Assembly: GCA_963422385.1 (NCBI GenBank)
Contig: OY729432.1
Coordinates: 2,232,001-2,296,000 of the forward strand
Origin: JAJDTQ01 sp963422385
Lineage (GTDB): Bacteria; Desulfobacterota; Binatia; UBA9968; JAJDTQ01
DNA: 64,000 nt
Reading direction: 5' to 3'
The notes under the pieces were generated by a model. The model searched no databases, was not told the origin of the DNA, and saw nothing but the letters and a program-made list of their open reading frames with translations. Made by a program: the position numbers and the translations under genes. Position 1 is the stretch's first letter; each line of letters opens with the position of its first letter. Shown here piece after piece: positions 12,696 through 21,796 of the stretch.

Positions 12696-14156
12696 TCACC
12701 CGAACACCCGGAAGTACATCTCGGAGAGCGACGGCTCCATGACTGCTGCGTCCCGCATCTCCTTTTCGACCGCGGGACGCAACGGCTCGTAGAGCCTGTT
12801 CACCTCGGCCGTTACCGCGGCCTCGTCCATTTGAGTGAGCCGGCCGCCGGCCACCACCACCTCTCCGTTCACCAGCACGGTGTCCACGGAGCTGCCATTC
12901 TCGCAGAAGACGAGCTGGGTGATGACATCATTCAGCGGCGTGAACGCGGGCGTGTCGCGCTTTAACAGCACGACGTCGGCGAGACGGCCCGGCTCCAGCA
13001 CGCCGCAGTCGAGGCCGAACGCCCGGGCGCCCCATCGGGTGGTCATGGACAGGGCCTGCCGGGCCGTGATCCAGCGGCTGTAGTCGTGGTCGCGGGTGTT
13101 GTGGATCAACGCGGCCAGCCGCATGGCGTCGAACATGTTCTGGGAGTCGTTGGAGCAGGCGCCGTCGGCTCCCAGCCCCACCCGGCCGCCGGCCGCCAGG
13201 AAATCCGGTATAGGCGCTAGGCCGCTGCCCAGGCGGAGGTTGCTGGCGGGGTTGTGCACCGGCGTCGCACCCCGTTCCACGATGATCTCCACGTCTTCCG
13301 GCTCGATCCACACGTTGTGGGCCGTGGACAGGTTGGGCTTCACCACCCCCAGGTCGTCCAGGTGCTTCAGCAGGGAGGTGCCGTAGAGCTTCGGACCCAT
13401 CAGTCCCTGGGACTTGGTCTCGGCGAGATGAATGTGCAGCGGGACGCCCCAGCGTTCGGAGATGGCGGCCGCGCCCTGAAGCAACTCATCGGTGCAACGC
13501 TGTACCGCGGAGGGTCCGGGGCAGCACGTCGTCAACCGATCCGGGTCGTGCAACTCGCCCATGAATGCCTCGATCTCGTCGAGCCAGCCCTGGGTGTCCC
13601 TGGTCTCGGCCTGGGTCATCCGGCTTACCTCGTCGCCGGTCTCTCCCTTGGGCGTCTCCATGGGGATGGTGGCTTCGTAGGGCCGGTCGGTGACGGTAAG
13701 GGCCACCACATGTCGCAGGCCCAGGTCCCGCATGGCCCGAATCGCCTGGCCGGCGCCGGTGTAGCGGCTGTTCCGGTTGCCGAAGAAATGGTCGAGGTTG
13801 GTGGTGCAACCGGTCTTGAGCATCTCCATGGCGCCCAGAAGGGCGCTGACATGGAACATCTCATCGCTGCAGGCGCGGAGGGCGGCACGCCAGTACGCGC
13901 GCCATATCTCCAACGGACGCGTGGGCATCAAGCCGCGAAAGATGTTGGCGGGCGAATGGTTGTGGGCGTTGACGAGTCCTGGAATCGCGATGGAGCGGCT
14001 TCCGTCAATGACCCGGTCCCAAGCGTCCCGCGGACAGCCGGAAGCCGGTCCCACGTAGTCCAGGCGATTGCCGTCAATGACCAGGGATCCGTCCTCGATC
14101 ACGTCGTCGTGTTCGTTCATGGTGACGACCAGCGCGTGTTCGATCAGTTGCTTCAT
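12696..14156 (-). CDS. TRZ/ATZ-type amidohydrolase (SAH/MTA deaminase-like)
   Basis: Cytosolic metal-dependent hydrolase/deaminase of the amidohydrolase superfamily. The 486-residue protein has an N-terminal beta-sandwich part, the metal motif NAHNH (H65, H67), a second ligand motif HIHLAE near 240, TAHNVW, and GLGADGACSND with the conserved Asp. This arrangement is that of S-adenosylhomocysteine/methylthioadenosine and chlorohydrolase-like deaminases. The substrate cannot be told from sequence. The start ATG at 14156 follows AAAGG; an open frame continues much further upstream (to 14675) but overlaps the membrane protein gene and is not convincing. Confidence 0.85.
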   Translation of the reverse strand: MKQLIEHALVVTMNEHDDVIEDGSLVIDGNRLDYVGPASGCPRDAWDRVIDGSRSIAIPGLVNAHNHSPANIFRGLMPTRPLEIWRAYWRAALRACSDEMFHVSALLGAMEMLKTGCTTNLDHFFGNRNSRYTGAGQAIRAMRDLGLRHVVALTVTDRPYEATIPMETPKGETGDEVSRMTQAETRDTQGWLDEIEAFMGELHDPDRLTTCCPGPSAVQRCTDELLQGAAAISERWGVPLHIHLAETKSQGLMGPKLYGTSLLKHLDDLGVVKPNLSTAHNVWIEPEDVEIIVERGATPVHNPASNLRLGSGLAPIPDFLAAGGRVGLGADGACSNDSQNMFDAMRLAALIHNTRDHDYSRWITARQALSMTTRWGARAFGLDCGVLEPGRLADVVLLKRDTPAFTPLNDVITQLVFCENGSSVDTVLVNGEVVVAGGRLTQMDEAAVTAEVNRLYEPLRPAVEKEMRDAAVMEPSLSEMYFRVFG

Positions 14157-14179
14157 GGTAACCGCCTTTCCGGTTCGTA

Positions 14180-14650
14180 TCAGAAAGCCACCCGGCGCAG
14201 GCCGAGGCCCAGGAGCAGCACGATGATCCCCAAGGCCGCGTTGGCCACCAGCAAACGCAGCCAGGGGTTGCGGCCGTCGAGTGGGTTTTCCAGGGAGACG
14301 TCGTACCGGAATGCCTGAAGCCCGTGGTTCAGCGCCATCACGGCGGTCAGGCCGGTTTTCGCCGCCAGGATGAGGAAAGCGCCCGAGCCCGGCACGAGTT
14401 GGGCCGCCGTTCCCTGCGGGAAAACCCCGGCAAGGCCCGAAAGAACGGCCACGGGAGCCGCCACCGCGACGACCGCGTTCAAGCCGCTGGCAGCCCGGCG
14501 CATGAAATCGAGGCGTGGCCCGGGCAGCAGTCCGCGGCTCGCCGGCCACAACATGCCCAGGACGAGCAGGTTGGCGCCCAGCCAGACGCTGAAGGAGAAG
14601 ATGTGCACCCATGGAATGAAGAGCTGCAAAGGTATTTCCTTCCCGTCCAC
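14180..14650 (-). CDS. Four-helix membrane protein, CopD-like
   Basis: 156 residues with four predicted membrane helices (about 9-33, 52-76, 88-107, 131-150). A His in the first helix (IPWVHIFSFSVWLG) and another in NHGLQAF recall the CopD/DUF2269-type copper or haem-related membrane proteins that often sit near cytochrome oxidase genes. It lies 23 nt before the amidohydrolase on the same strand and diverges from coxB. The function is not proved; a role in oxidase assembly is suggested only by location. Confidence 0.6.
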   Translation of the reverse strand: MDGKEIPLQLFIPWVHIFSFSVWLGANLLVLGMLWPASRGLLPGPRLDFMRRAASGLNAVVAVAAPVAVLSGLAGVFPQGTAAQLVPGSGAFLILAAKTGLTAVMALNHGLQAFRYDVSLENPLDGRNPWLRLLVANAALGIIVLLLGLGLRRVAF

Positions 14651-14762
14651 CTTGCCTCGCGGCGGTTATATCCAACCGCGCCGGCAGCCGCTACTCGATG
14701 AATCTTGCAAGCCTTTTCGTCCCCGGCTCCTTGCCGGTCCGGGAGCGGCGCCCGAAACGCGG

Positions 14763-14786
14763 ACGGGTTTGAAACCGGCCCCTACG
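14763..14786. repeat. GGGTTTGAAACC-type palindrome, copy A
   Basis: ACGGGTTTGAAACCGGCCCC lies in the space upstream of coxB. It is one of six degenerate copies in this window of a palindrome with core GCGGGTTTGAAACCCGC. Confidence 0.55.
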
Positions 14787-14853
14787 GCCTTGATACGCCA
14801 AGGCACTTGTGTTAGCAAAGAGCGTATTCCACGAGGAGGGCGTCGAACTTGCC

Positions 14854-15513
14854 ATGATGCGCTGGTTGCCTGAGAATGTGTCCACCTACGGTGGTCAGAT
14901 CGACTACCTGTTCTATCTCATCTACTACATCACCGGTGCCGCCCTGATCATCGTCACGGTATTGATGGTGGCGTTCCTGATCATGTATCGCCAGAAGGAG
15001 GGGCGTAAAGCCGTCTACACTCATGGCAACACCGCCCTCGAGGTCACCTGGACGGTGGTTCCCGCCCTGATCCTCATCATGCTCTCCTTCATGAGCATCT
15101 CCACCTGGGGCGAGATCAAGATCTACGCTCCGCCCGCCGAGTACGAGGTGAGGGTGGTGGGCAAGCAGTTCAACTGGGAGGTGCTCCATCCCGGCCCCGA
15201 CGGGAAGCTGGATACCAAGGACGACATCAAGATCGAAAACGAGGTGCACGTCCCGGTGGACAAGGTCGTGCACGTCCAGCTAACGGCGTCGGACGTCATC
15301 CACAGCTTCTTCGTGCCCAGTTTCCGGGTGAAGCAGGACGCCGTCCCCGGGCGCAACATCCTGGTATGGTTCGAGGTCACCAAACCCGGCCAGTACGAGC
15401 TCCCCTGCGCGGAGCTGTGCGGCTTCGGTCACTCGGGCATGCTCGGATGGGTGTTCGTCCACACGCCGGAAGACTACGAGAAATTCCTCAAGGAAAACCG
15501 GAACCAGAGTTGA
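14854..15513 (+). CDS. coxB: Cytochrome c oxidase subunit II
   Basis: CuA-bearing subunit that accepts electrons from cytochrome c. With the ATG at 14854 it is 219 residues: two N-terminal membrane helices (about 15-45 and 60-80), then a periplasmic cupredoxin domain with the CuA ligands in VIHSFF and CAELCGFGHSGM (C185, C189, H193, M196). There is no cytochrome c domain. An in-frame GTG at 14809 is an alternative start; GAGGAGGG (14833-14840) favours a start downstream of it. It is the first gene of the oxidase operon. Confidence 0.95.
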   Translation: MMRWLPENVSTYGGQIDYLFYLIYYITGAALIIVTVLMVAFLIMYRQKEGRKAVYTHGNTALEVTWTVVPALILIMLSFMSISTWGEIKIYAPPAEYEVRVVGKQFNWEVLHPGPDGKLDTKDDIKIENEVHVPVDKVVHVQLTASDVIHSFFVPSFRVKQDAVPGRNILVWFEVTKPGQYELPCAELCGFGHSGMLGWVFVHTPEDYEKFLKENRNQS

Positions 15514-15582
15514 TCCCGCCCAACCGTGGACGCATCTCCCCAGTCGGAGCACGTCCCTGAAGGCGGAGGAGGAACATCAAGG

Positions 15583-17319
15583 ATGAGTGAAGCAGCGGCA
15601 CACGCCGATCACGGAGCCCATGAACCGGCGGGCTTCTGGTCACACTACGTCTTCTCGACCGATCACAAGATGATCGGTCGGCAGTTTCTCTTTCTGGGGC
15701 TGTTCATGCTGATCATCGGCGGTACTCTCGCCATGCTGATCCGCTGGCAGCTCGCGTGGCCGGAGACCGAGGTGCCCGGGCTGGGATGGGTGCCCGAGCC
15801 GACCATGTACGAAGGGATCATCCCGCCGCAGACCTACAACATGCTGTTCACCATGCACGCCACCATCATGATCTTCTTCGTGGTGATGCCCGTCATGGTG
15901 GGCGGTTTCGGCAACTTCCTGATCCCCATCATGGTCGGCGCCAGGGACATGGCGTTCCCGTTGCTCAACATGCTGTCCTTCTGGGTGGGGGCCGTGTCCG
16001 GCGTAATCATGCTGGCGAGCTTCTTCGTCATCGGCGGCGCCGCCGCCGGGGGATGGACGTCCTATACCCCGCTTGCCGCCGATGCCGTGTACACCGGGGT
16101 CAATTGGGGCATCAACCTATGGGTCCTCAGCCTGTTCGTGCTGGCCTTCTCCTCGCTGATGGGCTCCATCAACTACATCACCACCATCATCAACATGAGA
16201 GCGCCGGGCATGACCTACTTCCGCATGCCGCTCTCCATCTGGTCTCTTTTCATCACGGCGATCCTGCTTCTGCTGGCGTTGCCGGTCTTGACCGCGGCCT
16301 TGGGCATGCTCTTCTTCGACCGTGTCTTCGACACCAACTTCTTTCTTCCCGCGGGCGGCATGCCGCTGCTGTGGCAGCACCTGTTCTGGTTCTTCGGCCA
16401 TCCGGAAGTCTACATTCTGGTGCTTCCCGCCATGGGAGTAACCTCGGACATCCTGTCGGTGTTCTCGCGCAAGCCGATCTTCGGGTACCGGGCCATGGCC
16501 TACTCCATGATCGCCATCGCGTTTCTCTCCTGGATTGTCTGGGGCCATCACATGTTCCTCAGCGGCATGAACCCGCTGCTGGGAACGGCATTCATGCTCA
16601 CGACCATGGTGATCGCGGTTCCCTCGGCCATCAAGACGTTCAACTGGCTGGGTACGCTGTGGGGCGGTTCCATACGCTTCACGGTGCCGCTGCTGTTCGC
16701 CATCGGTTTCGTCTCCAACTTCGTCATCGGCGGCCTCAGCGGCATCTTCATGGCATCCACCCCGGTGGATATCTTCATCCACGACACCTACTTCATCGTG
16801 GCGCACTTCCATTACGTGGTGGCCGGGATCATCTTCGCCATGTTCGCCGCCATCTACTTCTGGTTCCCGAAGATGTTCGGGCGCATGATGAGCAAGACGT
16901 GGGGCATCGTGCACTTCATCGGCACCTACGTGTTCTTCAATCTCACCTTCTTCCCCATGCATTTCCTGGGCGTGGGCGGGCACCTGCGCCGGATCTACAA
17001 CCCCATGCAGTACGAGTACCTGGAACAGTTCGGGGACATGAACGTGTTCATCACCATCAGCGCGTTTTGCCTCGCGGTTGCTCAGATACCCTTCATCGTC
17101 AACTTCATCGGGAGCCTCTTCGTCGGCGAGAAGGCATCCGAGAATCCCTGGGAGGCCAACACGCTGGAGTGGTCGGCGCCCTCGCCGCCGCCCCACGGCA
17201 ACTTCGCGGCCATCCCGCAGGTTTACCGCGGCCCGTATGAGTACAGCTCACCAGAAGTCCGGGAAGACTGGCTGCCCCAGGATCAGGCACTGGGCGCGAC
17301 CGCAGCGACCGGACACTGA
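15583..17319 (+). CDS. ctaD: Cytochrome c oxidase subunit I
   Basis: Catalytic haem-copper subunit reducing O2 and pumping protons. 578 residues, about 12 membrane helices. Ligands are visible: H92 (low-spin haem), HPEVY at 273-277 (CuB His and the cross-linked Tyr), HH at 322-323 (CuB), and HFH at 408-410 (haem a3 and low-spin haem). The HPEVY tyrosine places it in the A-type family. The start ATG at 15583 was chosen over the upstream frame (15526) because GGAGGAGG lies 10 nt before it and homologues begin here. Confidence 0.97.
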   Translation: MSEAAAHADHGAHEPAGFWSHYVFSTDHKMIGRQFLFLGLFMLIIGGTLAMLIRWQLAWPETEVPGLGWVPEPTMYEGIIPPQTYNMLFTMHATIMIFFVVMPVMVGGFGNFLIPIMVGARDMAFPLLNMLSFWVGAVSGVIMLASFFVIGGAAAGGWTSYTPLAADAVYTGVNWGINLWVLSLFVLAFSSLMGSINYITTIINMRAPGMTYFRMPLSIWSLFITAILLLLALPVLTAALGMLFFDRVFDTNFFLPAGGMPLLWQHLFWFFGHPEVYILVLPAMGVTSDILSVFSRKPIFGYRAMAYSMIAIAFLSWIVWGHHMFLSGMNPLLGTAFMLTTMVIAVPSAIKTFNWLGTLWGGSIRFTVPLLFAIGFVSNFVIGGLSGIFMASTPVDIFIHDTYFIVAHFHYVVAGIIFAMFAAIYFWFPKMFGRMMSKTWGIVHFIGTYVFFNLTFFPMHFLGVGGHLRRIYNPMQYEYLEQFGDMNVFITISAFCLAVAQIPFIVNFIGSLFVGEKASENPWEANTLEWSAPSPPPHGNFAAIPQVYRGPYEYSSPEVREDWLPQDQALGATAATGH

Positions 17320-17333
17320 GGCGGGACACTGGG

Positions 17334-18260
17334 ATGGCCAACGCTTGGCTCCATCGGTTGGCGCTGACCACCGCCGGGACCACGCTGTTTCTGCTGTTCG
17401 TGGGCGCCTTGGTCACGAGCAAGGGCGTGGGTCTGGCGGTGCCGGATTGGCCCACCACCTTCGGCCACAACATGTTCCTGTTCCCTTGGGCGGGGATGGT
17501 GGACGGCGTGTTCTACGAGCACGGCCACCGCTTGGTGGCGTCCGGCGTCGGGTTCCTGACACTGGTGCTGGCGGTGTGGCTCTGGCTGAAAGAGCCCCGG
17601 GCGTGGGTCCGCTGGCTGGGTACCGCGGCGTTGCTGCTGGTGACGGTTCAGGGCGTCGTCGGGGGGCTTCGGGTGGTGTGGCTGGAACAGGATTTCGCCA
17701 TCATCCATGCGGCGCTTGCCCAGGCATTCTTCGGCCTCATGGTAGCGATGGCGCTGTTCACCTCCCGGCGCTGGGCGGAAGGCGACAGGACACCAAAGCC
17801 GCTGGCGGGCGGCTCGACGATGTTTCAGTGGTTCTGCCTCGCCACCACGTTGCTGATCTACGCACAGAGCCTGCTGGGAGCGGTCATCCGCCACACCGGT
17901 ACGGCCGTGGTCCTGCATGTCCTGATGGCGTTGGTGGTGGCCGTCCAGACCGGTCTGCTGGTGGTGAGGGCGCTCCAACTCGGTGACGAGGCGCCCGTGT
18001 TCCGGACTCTTTCCCTCTGCCTCGGATTGCTCCTGGTGTCGCAGCTCGCGCTGGGTGCCGGCTCTTACGCGGCCCGTTTCCTGTCGTTCGGAGCTGCTTG
18101 GCAGCCGGGCGTCATCGTCGCCGTGACCACCGGTCACGTGGTGACCGGTGCAATCATGTTGGCGTTGAGCGTGGTGATCACGCTTTGGGCCTTCCGTGTC
18201 CTCGGCCCTGGTCGTCTCCCGGTGGTGGACGGGGTGGTCTCCCGGAGGGCTGCGGCGTGA
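17334..18260 (+). CDS. ctaA: Haem A synthase (COX15/CtaA)
   Basis: Oxidises haem O to haem A in the membrane. 308 residues, eight predicted helices arranged as two four-helix halves. His residues expected for haem binding are in EHGHRLVAS and IIHAALAQ (first half) and HVLMALVV and TTGHVVTG (second half). It follows ctaD by 14 nt and its stop overlaps the ctaB start (GTGA). Together with ctaB it supplies the oxidase cofactor. Confidence 0.93.
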   Translation: MANAWLHRLALTTAGTTLFLLFVGALVTSKGVGLAVPDWPTTFGHNMFLFPWAGMVDGVFYEHGHRLVASGVGFLTLVLAVWLWLKEPRAWVRWLGTAALLLVTVQGVVGGLRVVWLEQDFAIIHAALAQAFFGLMVAMALFTSRRWAEGDRTPKPLAGGSTMFQWFCLATTLLIYAQSLLGAVIRHTGTAVVLHVLMALVVAVQTGLLVVRALQLGDEAPVFRTLSLCLGLLLVSQLALGAGSYAARFLSFGAAWQPGVIVAVTTGHVVTGAIMLALSVVITLWAFRVLGPGRLPVVDGVVSRRAAA

Positions 18261-19159
18261 CGCTGCGAACCGAGACATACGCGGTCGAATCGACCCACGG
18301 CCGGAGGCTGCTCGACTACCTGGAGCTCACCAAGCCAAGACTCGTGCTGATGGTCCTGATGACCACCCTGGTGGGTTTCTACATGGGCTCGGAGTCCTTC
18401 CCGGACTACCTCGTGCTGTTGCACACCGTGCTCGGTACGGCCCTTGCGGCGGGGGGGACTCTGGCGCTCAATCAATCCCTGGAACGCGACATCGACGCGG
18501 CCATGAAGCGCACCCGGCACCGCCCGATCCCCGAGGGGCGGGTCCAGCCAGTGGAGTGCGTTCTGTTCGGAAGCATCCTGGTGGCGTCCGGCCTGGTCCT
18601 GCTGCTGGTGGCCGTGAACGTCCTGAGTGCGCTTCTGACCGCGATCATCTCGGTTACCTATCTGTTCCTGTACACGCCGTTCAAGCAGAAGTCGTCCCTG
18701 TGCAGCCTCATCGGCGCGGTTCCTGGGGCGATTCCGCCGGTGGTCGGCTGGACCGCGGCGCAGGGGACCCTCGGCCTCGAAGCGGGGATCCTGTTCGGGA
18801 TACTCTTCCTCTGGCAGATCCCCCACAACCTGGCCATCGCCAGGCTCTATCGCGACGATTTCCTGTGCGCGGGCATCCGTTTCCTGCCCGTGGTGGACGA
18901 GGAGGGGAGAAGCACCGGACGGCAAGCGGTAAGCCACTGCCTGGCGTTGCTCGTGGTGAGCCTGATGCCGACGCTCACGGGTTTCGCCGGTGAGATCTAC
19001 TATTTCGCGGCCATTCTTCTGGGAGTCGGATTTCTGGTTTACGCGGTGAGGCTCGCGGCCTTGAGGTCGGTGAGCAGCGCGCGGCAGTTGCTCTTCGCCT
19101 CGCTGTTCTATCTGCCGCTACTGCTCGTCGCCATGGCCCTGGACAGGATACCTGTTTGA
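18257..19159 (+). CDS. ctaB: Protohaem IX farnesyltransferase (haem O synthase)
   Basis: UbiA-family prenyltransferase making haem O. With the GTG at 18257 it is 300 residues, with about nine membrane helices. The prenyl-diphosphate motif is NQSLERDID (N72, D78, D80), and the second Asp-rich loop is near ARLYRDDF. KPRLVLMVLMTTLVGF at the start is typical. The start GTG overlaps the ctaA stop, and GGAGGG lies 8 nt upstream, so translation is coupled. Confidence 0.95.
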   Translation: MTLRTETYAVESTHGRRLLDYLELTKPRLVLMVLMTTLVGFYMGSESFPDYLVLLHTVLGTALAAGGTLALNQSLERDIDAAMKRTRHRPIPEGRVQPVECVLFGSILVASGLVLLLVAVNVLSALLTAIISVTYLFLYTPFKQKSSLCSLIGAVPGAIPPVVGWTAAQGTLGLEAGILFGILFLWQIPHNLAIARLYRDDFLCAGIRFLPVVDEEGRSTGRQAVSHCLALLVVSLMPTLTGFAGEIYYFAAILLGVGFLVYAVRLAALRSVSSARQLLFASLFYLPLLLVAMALDRIPV

Positions 19160-19207
19160 CATGGACTCGACCGTAGGCAGGCACCATCGAACCCGCCGGG
19201 GCCCGTT

Positions 19208-19324
19208 ATGGAATCAATCGTAGACAGCCGGAGTCGGAGACGTAACAGCCGCCTGGGGTTGGTGATCGGCGCCCTGGCGATCAGCTATATCGTGGCGACG
19301 ATCGTTTTCCTGGTGCTCTACTGA
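19208..19324 (+). CDS. 38-residue single-helix membrane peptide in the oxidase operon
   Basis: Small ORF beginning MESIVDSRSRRR and ending VFLVLY. It has a basic N-terminal half and one membrane helix (about 17-37), giving a positive-inside orientation. It fills the gap between ctaB and the first subunit III gene. Many oxidase operons contain such tiny single-helix proteins (small subunits or assembly peptides), and its position supports the same here. The ribosome-binding site is weak. I do not recognise a named family. Confidence 0.6.
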   Translation: MESIVDSRSRRRNSRLGLVIGALAISYIVATIVFLVLY

Positions 19325-19336
19325 CGGAAGGCACGG

Positions 19337-19993
19337 ATGGCAAGGGACGCAACGGCAAGGATGCTGGGCGGCGGCGACGCGGCGACGCCGCCGCCCGTGT
19401 CCACCTTTGGCGGAGGCCCCCCGCCGCCTTCGCGGCCGGAACCGGTGATCAGCAACGCGAGACTGGGGCTGATGATGTTCATCGGCGCGGAGGTGATGTT
19501 TTTCGCCGGACTCATCGGCGCGTTCCTGGTGTTGCGTCTGAGCAGCGAGGTCTGGCCGCCTCCGTCGCAACCGCGGTTGCCGGTCTGGATCACGGGTTTC
19601 AACACACTGGTGCTGCTCGGCAGCGGTCTCGCCATGCAACGGGCGTCGCTGGCGGCCCGGCTGAGAGACCGGGTTCGGCTGTCGGGCTGGCTGCTCGCCA
19701 CAGGGGTCCTGGGGGCGCTCTTTCTCTGTATCCAGGGCTACGAGTGGGTGCGGCTGATCGGGTTCGGCTTGACCATGCGGAGCGGCCTGTACGGCTCCAC
19801 GTTTTACGCCCTCATCGGATTGCACGGGCTTCACGTCCTCGGAGCGCTGGTGTGGGTGGGGGTGGTGTGGCTCCTGGCGCGGCAGGGGCGTTACGCGTCG
19901 GGTCATACGGTGGGTGTCGAAACGTGTACCATGTACTGGACGTTCGTGGTGGCGCTGTGGCCGGTCCTCTACGGCCTCGTGTACCTCTACTGA
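19337..19993 (+). CDS. Haem-copper oxidase subunit III, first copy
   Basis: 218 residues with a Pro-rich cytosolic N-terminus (about 1-33) and five membrane helices. The family signatures LHGLHVLGALVW and TMYWTFVVALWPVLY are visible near the C-terminus. The short, five-helix form is like CyoC/CaaB-type subunits. A second, different subunit III gene (20293) follows in the same operon, so the two may be alternative or jointly used subunits. Confidence 0.88.
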   Translation: MARDATARMLGGGDAATPPPVSTFGGGPPPPSRPEPVISNARLGLMMFIGAEVMFFAGLIGAFLVLRLSSEVWPPPSQPRLPVWITGFNTLVLLGSGLAMQRASLAARLRDRVRLSGWLLATGVLGALFLCIQGYEWVRLIGFGLTMRSGLYGSTFYALIGLHGLHVLGALVWVGVVWLLARQGRYASGHTVGVETCTMYWTFVVALWPVLYGLVYLY

Positions 19994-20013
19994 CGGAACG
20001 CCAGGGGTGGCGC

Positions 20014-20292
20014 ATGGGAGAAGGTTCAACCGACAAGCGGTTCATGACCTGGGCCATGGCGACGATGGGCGCGGCGGCAACGAGTGCCGGACCATGGCCC
20101 CAACAAGCGCTGGCGGCGGAGAGCGAGCGAATGGTGGATGCCTTCAACTGGACCGTCGTGTTTCTGATGGCCATGCCTTACGCTACCCTGGCCTGTTGCG
20201 TGGGGTGGATCGTCTATCGTTACACGCGTTTCCAGCGGGCGCGCGACGACGGGCGTGCGCGGCTTCATATCGTTAAAAAAGGAGAATGTTAG
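20014..20292 (+). CDS. Small membrane protein between the two subunit III genes
   Basis: 92 residues, start ATG at 20014. The N-terminus looks like a weak signal or Ala-rich stretch (to about 34, QALAAE). A single membrane helix (about 47-68, VVFLMAMPYATLACCVGWIVY) is followed by a basic tail. The stop (TAG) abuts the next ATG (TAGATG), indicating translational coupling. No family recognised; its place suggests an oxidase accessory subunit or a CcoQ-like small protein. Confidence 0.6.
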   Translation: MGEGSTDKRFMTWAMATMGAAATSAGPWPQQALAAESERMVDAFNWTVVFLMAMPYATLACCVGWIVYRYTRFQRARDDGRARLHIVKKGEC

Positions 20293-20904
20293 ATGAGCGA
20301 CGCAGCGACGTTACATCGGGAGCCCGCGGAGTCGCCCCTCACCCCGGAAAGCTGGGGCAAGCTGGGGATGTGGATCTTTCTCTGCGGCGACGCGATGACC
20401 TTCGGGACCCTCATCGTGACCTTCGGGATCATGCGCATGGCCGCGGTCGACTGGCCCGTGCCGTCGGAGGTGCTCGGCATCAACCTGACCGCGTTCATGA
20501 CGTTTCTGCTGATCTGCAGCAGCGTGACCATGGTGCTGGGCTTGGCGGGCATCAAGCGCGGCAACCAGAAGGAGTTTGCCAAGTTCCTGTTGCTCACGAT
20601 CCTCGGCGGGGCCGCTTTCCTCGGGTGTCAGGTCTACGAATGGACCCATCTCATCCATGAAGGCGTGACGATCTCGGCGAACAAATTCGGCTCACCGGTA
20701 TTTGGCGACACGTTCTACATCATGACCGGTTTTCACGGGATGCACGTGTTCGGCGGCGTCGTATACCTCGCGGTTATCCTGGTGGGCGGTCTGACGGGCC
20801 GCATCAACCAGGACAACGCCTCGGTGGTGGAGATTGCCGGTCTCTACTGGCACTTCGTCGACCTCGTGTGGATTTTGATCTTTACCTTCGTCTACCTCTT
20901 GTAG
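20293..20904 (+). CDS. Haem-copper oxidase subunit III, second copy
   Basis: 203 residues, five membrane helices, with GFHGMHVFGGVVYL and GLYWHFVDLVWILIFTFVYL, the classical subunit III C-terminal signatures. AAAAAAGGAG lies 8-15 nt upstream of the ATG. It is more canonical than the first copy and is followed closely by the subunit IV gene. Confidence 0.92.
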   Translation: MSDAATLHREPAESPLTPESWGKLGMWIFLCGDAMTFGTLIVTFGIMRMAAVDWPVPSEVLGINLTAFMTFLLICSSVTMVLGLAGIKRGNQKEFAKFLLLTILGGAAFLGCQVYEWTHLIHEGVTISANKFGSPVFGDTFYIMTGFHGMHVFGGVVYLAVILVGGLTGRINQDNASVVEIAGLYWHFVDLVWILIFTFVYLL

Positions 20905-20922
20905 GATACGGGAGCACCAACC

Positions 20923-21210
20923 ATGTCAGAGACAGCAGTGCATAAGGACACCCACGAAGACCCCAACTATCTGGCCATATTCGGTTGGCTTTTCGCCCTC
21001 ACGGTGGTGGAGGTGGGGATCATCTACCTGCCGTTACCCAAGCTCATGATCGCAGCCGGGCTGGTGATCCTGGCGGTGGTGAAGGCTTCGCTGGTAGCCA
21101 TCTACTTCATGCACCTCAAGTTCGAGAAGGTCGTGATCTGGTGGATCGCCGTGATCCCGGCCATCCTGTGTGTCTTCCTGATCCTCATGCTCATTCCGGA
21201 GCTCGTTTGA
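20923..21210 (+). CDS. Cytochrome c oxidase subunit IV family protein
   Basis: 95 residues with three membrane helices (about 18-37, 42-64, 69-92), matching the prokaryotic COX4/CtaF family (KASLVAIYFMHLKFE is the hallmark stretch). It probably stabilises the oxidase core. It follows the second subunit III by 18 nt. Confidence 0.88.
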   Translation: MSETAVHKDTHEDPNYLAIFGWLFALTVVEVGIIYLPLPKLMIAAGLVILAVVKASLVAIYFMHLKFEKVVIWWIAVIPAILCVFLILMLIPELV

Positions 21211-21285
21211 TCGGGATGCCGGAACTCGAGGCCGTGCGCGGAGCAGCGATGGAATCCCTGTCGCCGGCAAGGCGCGACGACTGCA

Positions 21286-21313
21286 CGGGCGGGTCTCAAA
21301 CCCGTCCGTGCCC
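21286..21313. repeat. GGGTTTGAAACC-type palindrome, copy B
   Basis: CGGGCGGGTCTCAAACCCGT lies between the subunit IV and DUF420 genes. It shares the core of the six-copy palindrome family. Confidence 0.6.
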
Positions 21314-21373
21314 CGGTGTGCGGCATTGTCATACGGTGGAACGGCACCCTCCCGGCGATCGCCGACTCTTCCA

Positions 21374-21796
21374 TTGATTTCCATCGCGTCACTCCCTCAT
21401 CTGAACGCGCTGCTCAACACGGTCAGCGCGGTCCTGCTTCTGATCGGTTACTACTTCATCCGGCAGCGCGACGTCGCGGCTCACAGACGGTGCATGCTGG
21501 CCGCGCTGGGCAGCTCCGGGCTGTTCCTGATCTCCTATCTCGTCTACCATTTCGGTGTGGGGTCGGTCCGTTTCGAGGGTCAGGGCTGGATCCGGCTGGT
21601 CTACTTCGCGGTGCTGGTGTCCCACACGGTTCTCGCTACGGCCATCGTGCCCCTGGTCCTCGTCACCGTCGTGCGGGCGTTGGGCCGGCGGTTCGACAAG
21701 CACCGCGCCATCGCGCGCTGGACCCTGCCTTTGTGGCTCTACGTGTCGGTGACCGGCGTTGCCGTGTACTGGATGCTGTACCGGATGGAGTTCTAG
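21374..21796 (+). CDS. DUF420 membrane protein
   Basis: 140 residues from the TTG at 21374, four membrane helices. SLPHLNALLNTVSAVLLLIG and AHRRCM are characteristic of DUF420 (YozB/CtaM-like), a family found beside A-type oxidase genes and needed for oxidase maturation in some Gram-positives. A longer start at 21308 exists, but the TTG gives the homologue-like N-terminus. The TAG stop lies at the outer end of a long hairpin repeat. Last gene of the oxidase operon. Confidence 0.82.
   Translation: MISIASLPHLNALLNTVSAVLLLIGYYFIRQRDVAAHRRCMLAALGSSGLFLISYLVYHFGVGSVRFEGQGWIRLVYFAVLVSHTVLATAIVPLVLVTVVRALGRRFDKHRAIARWTLPLWLYVSVTGVAVYWMLYRMEF

Noticed and set aside
12696..14675. A 659-residue minus-strand frame extending the amidohydrolase upstream to 14675.
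   Set aside because: The first about 170 residues are Arg/Gly-rich shadow of the membrane protein gene at 14180-14650; family homology starts at the ATG at 14156.
15756..17240. A long plus-strand frame overlapping the oxidase subunit I gene.
   Set aside because: It is the +2 shadow of ctaD, with Arg/His-rich low-complexity translation and no homology.
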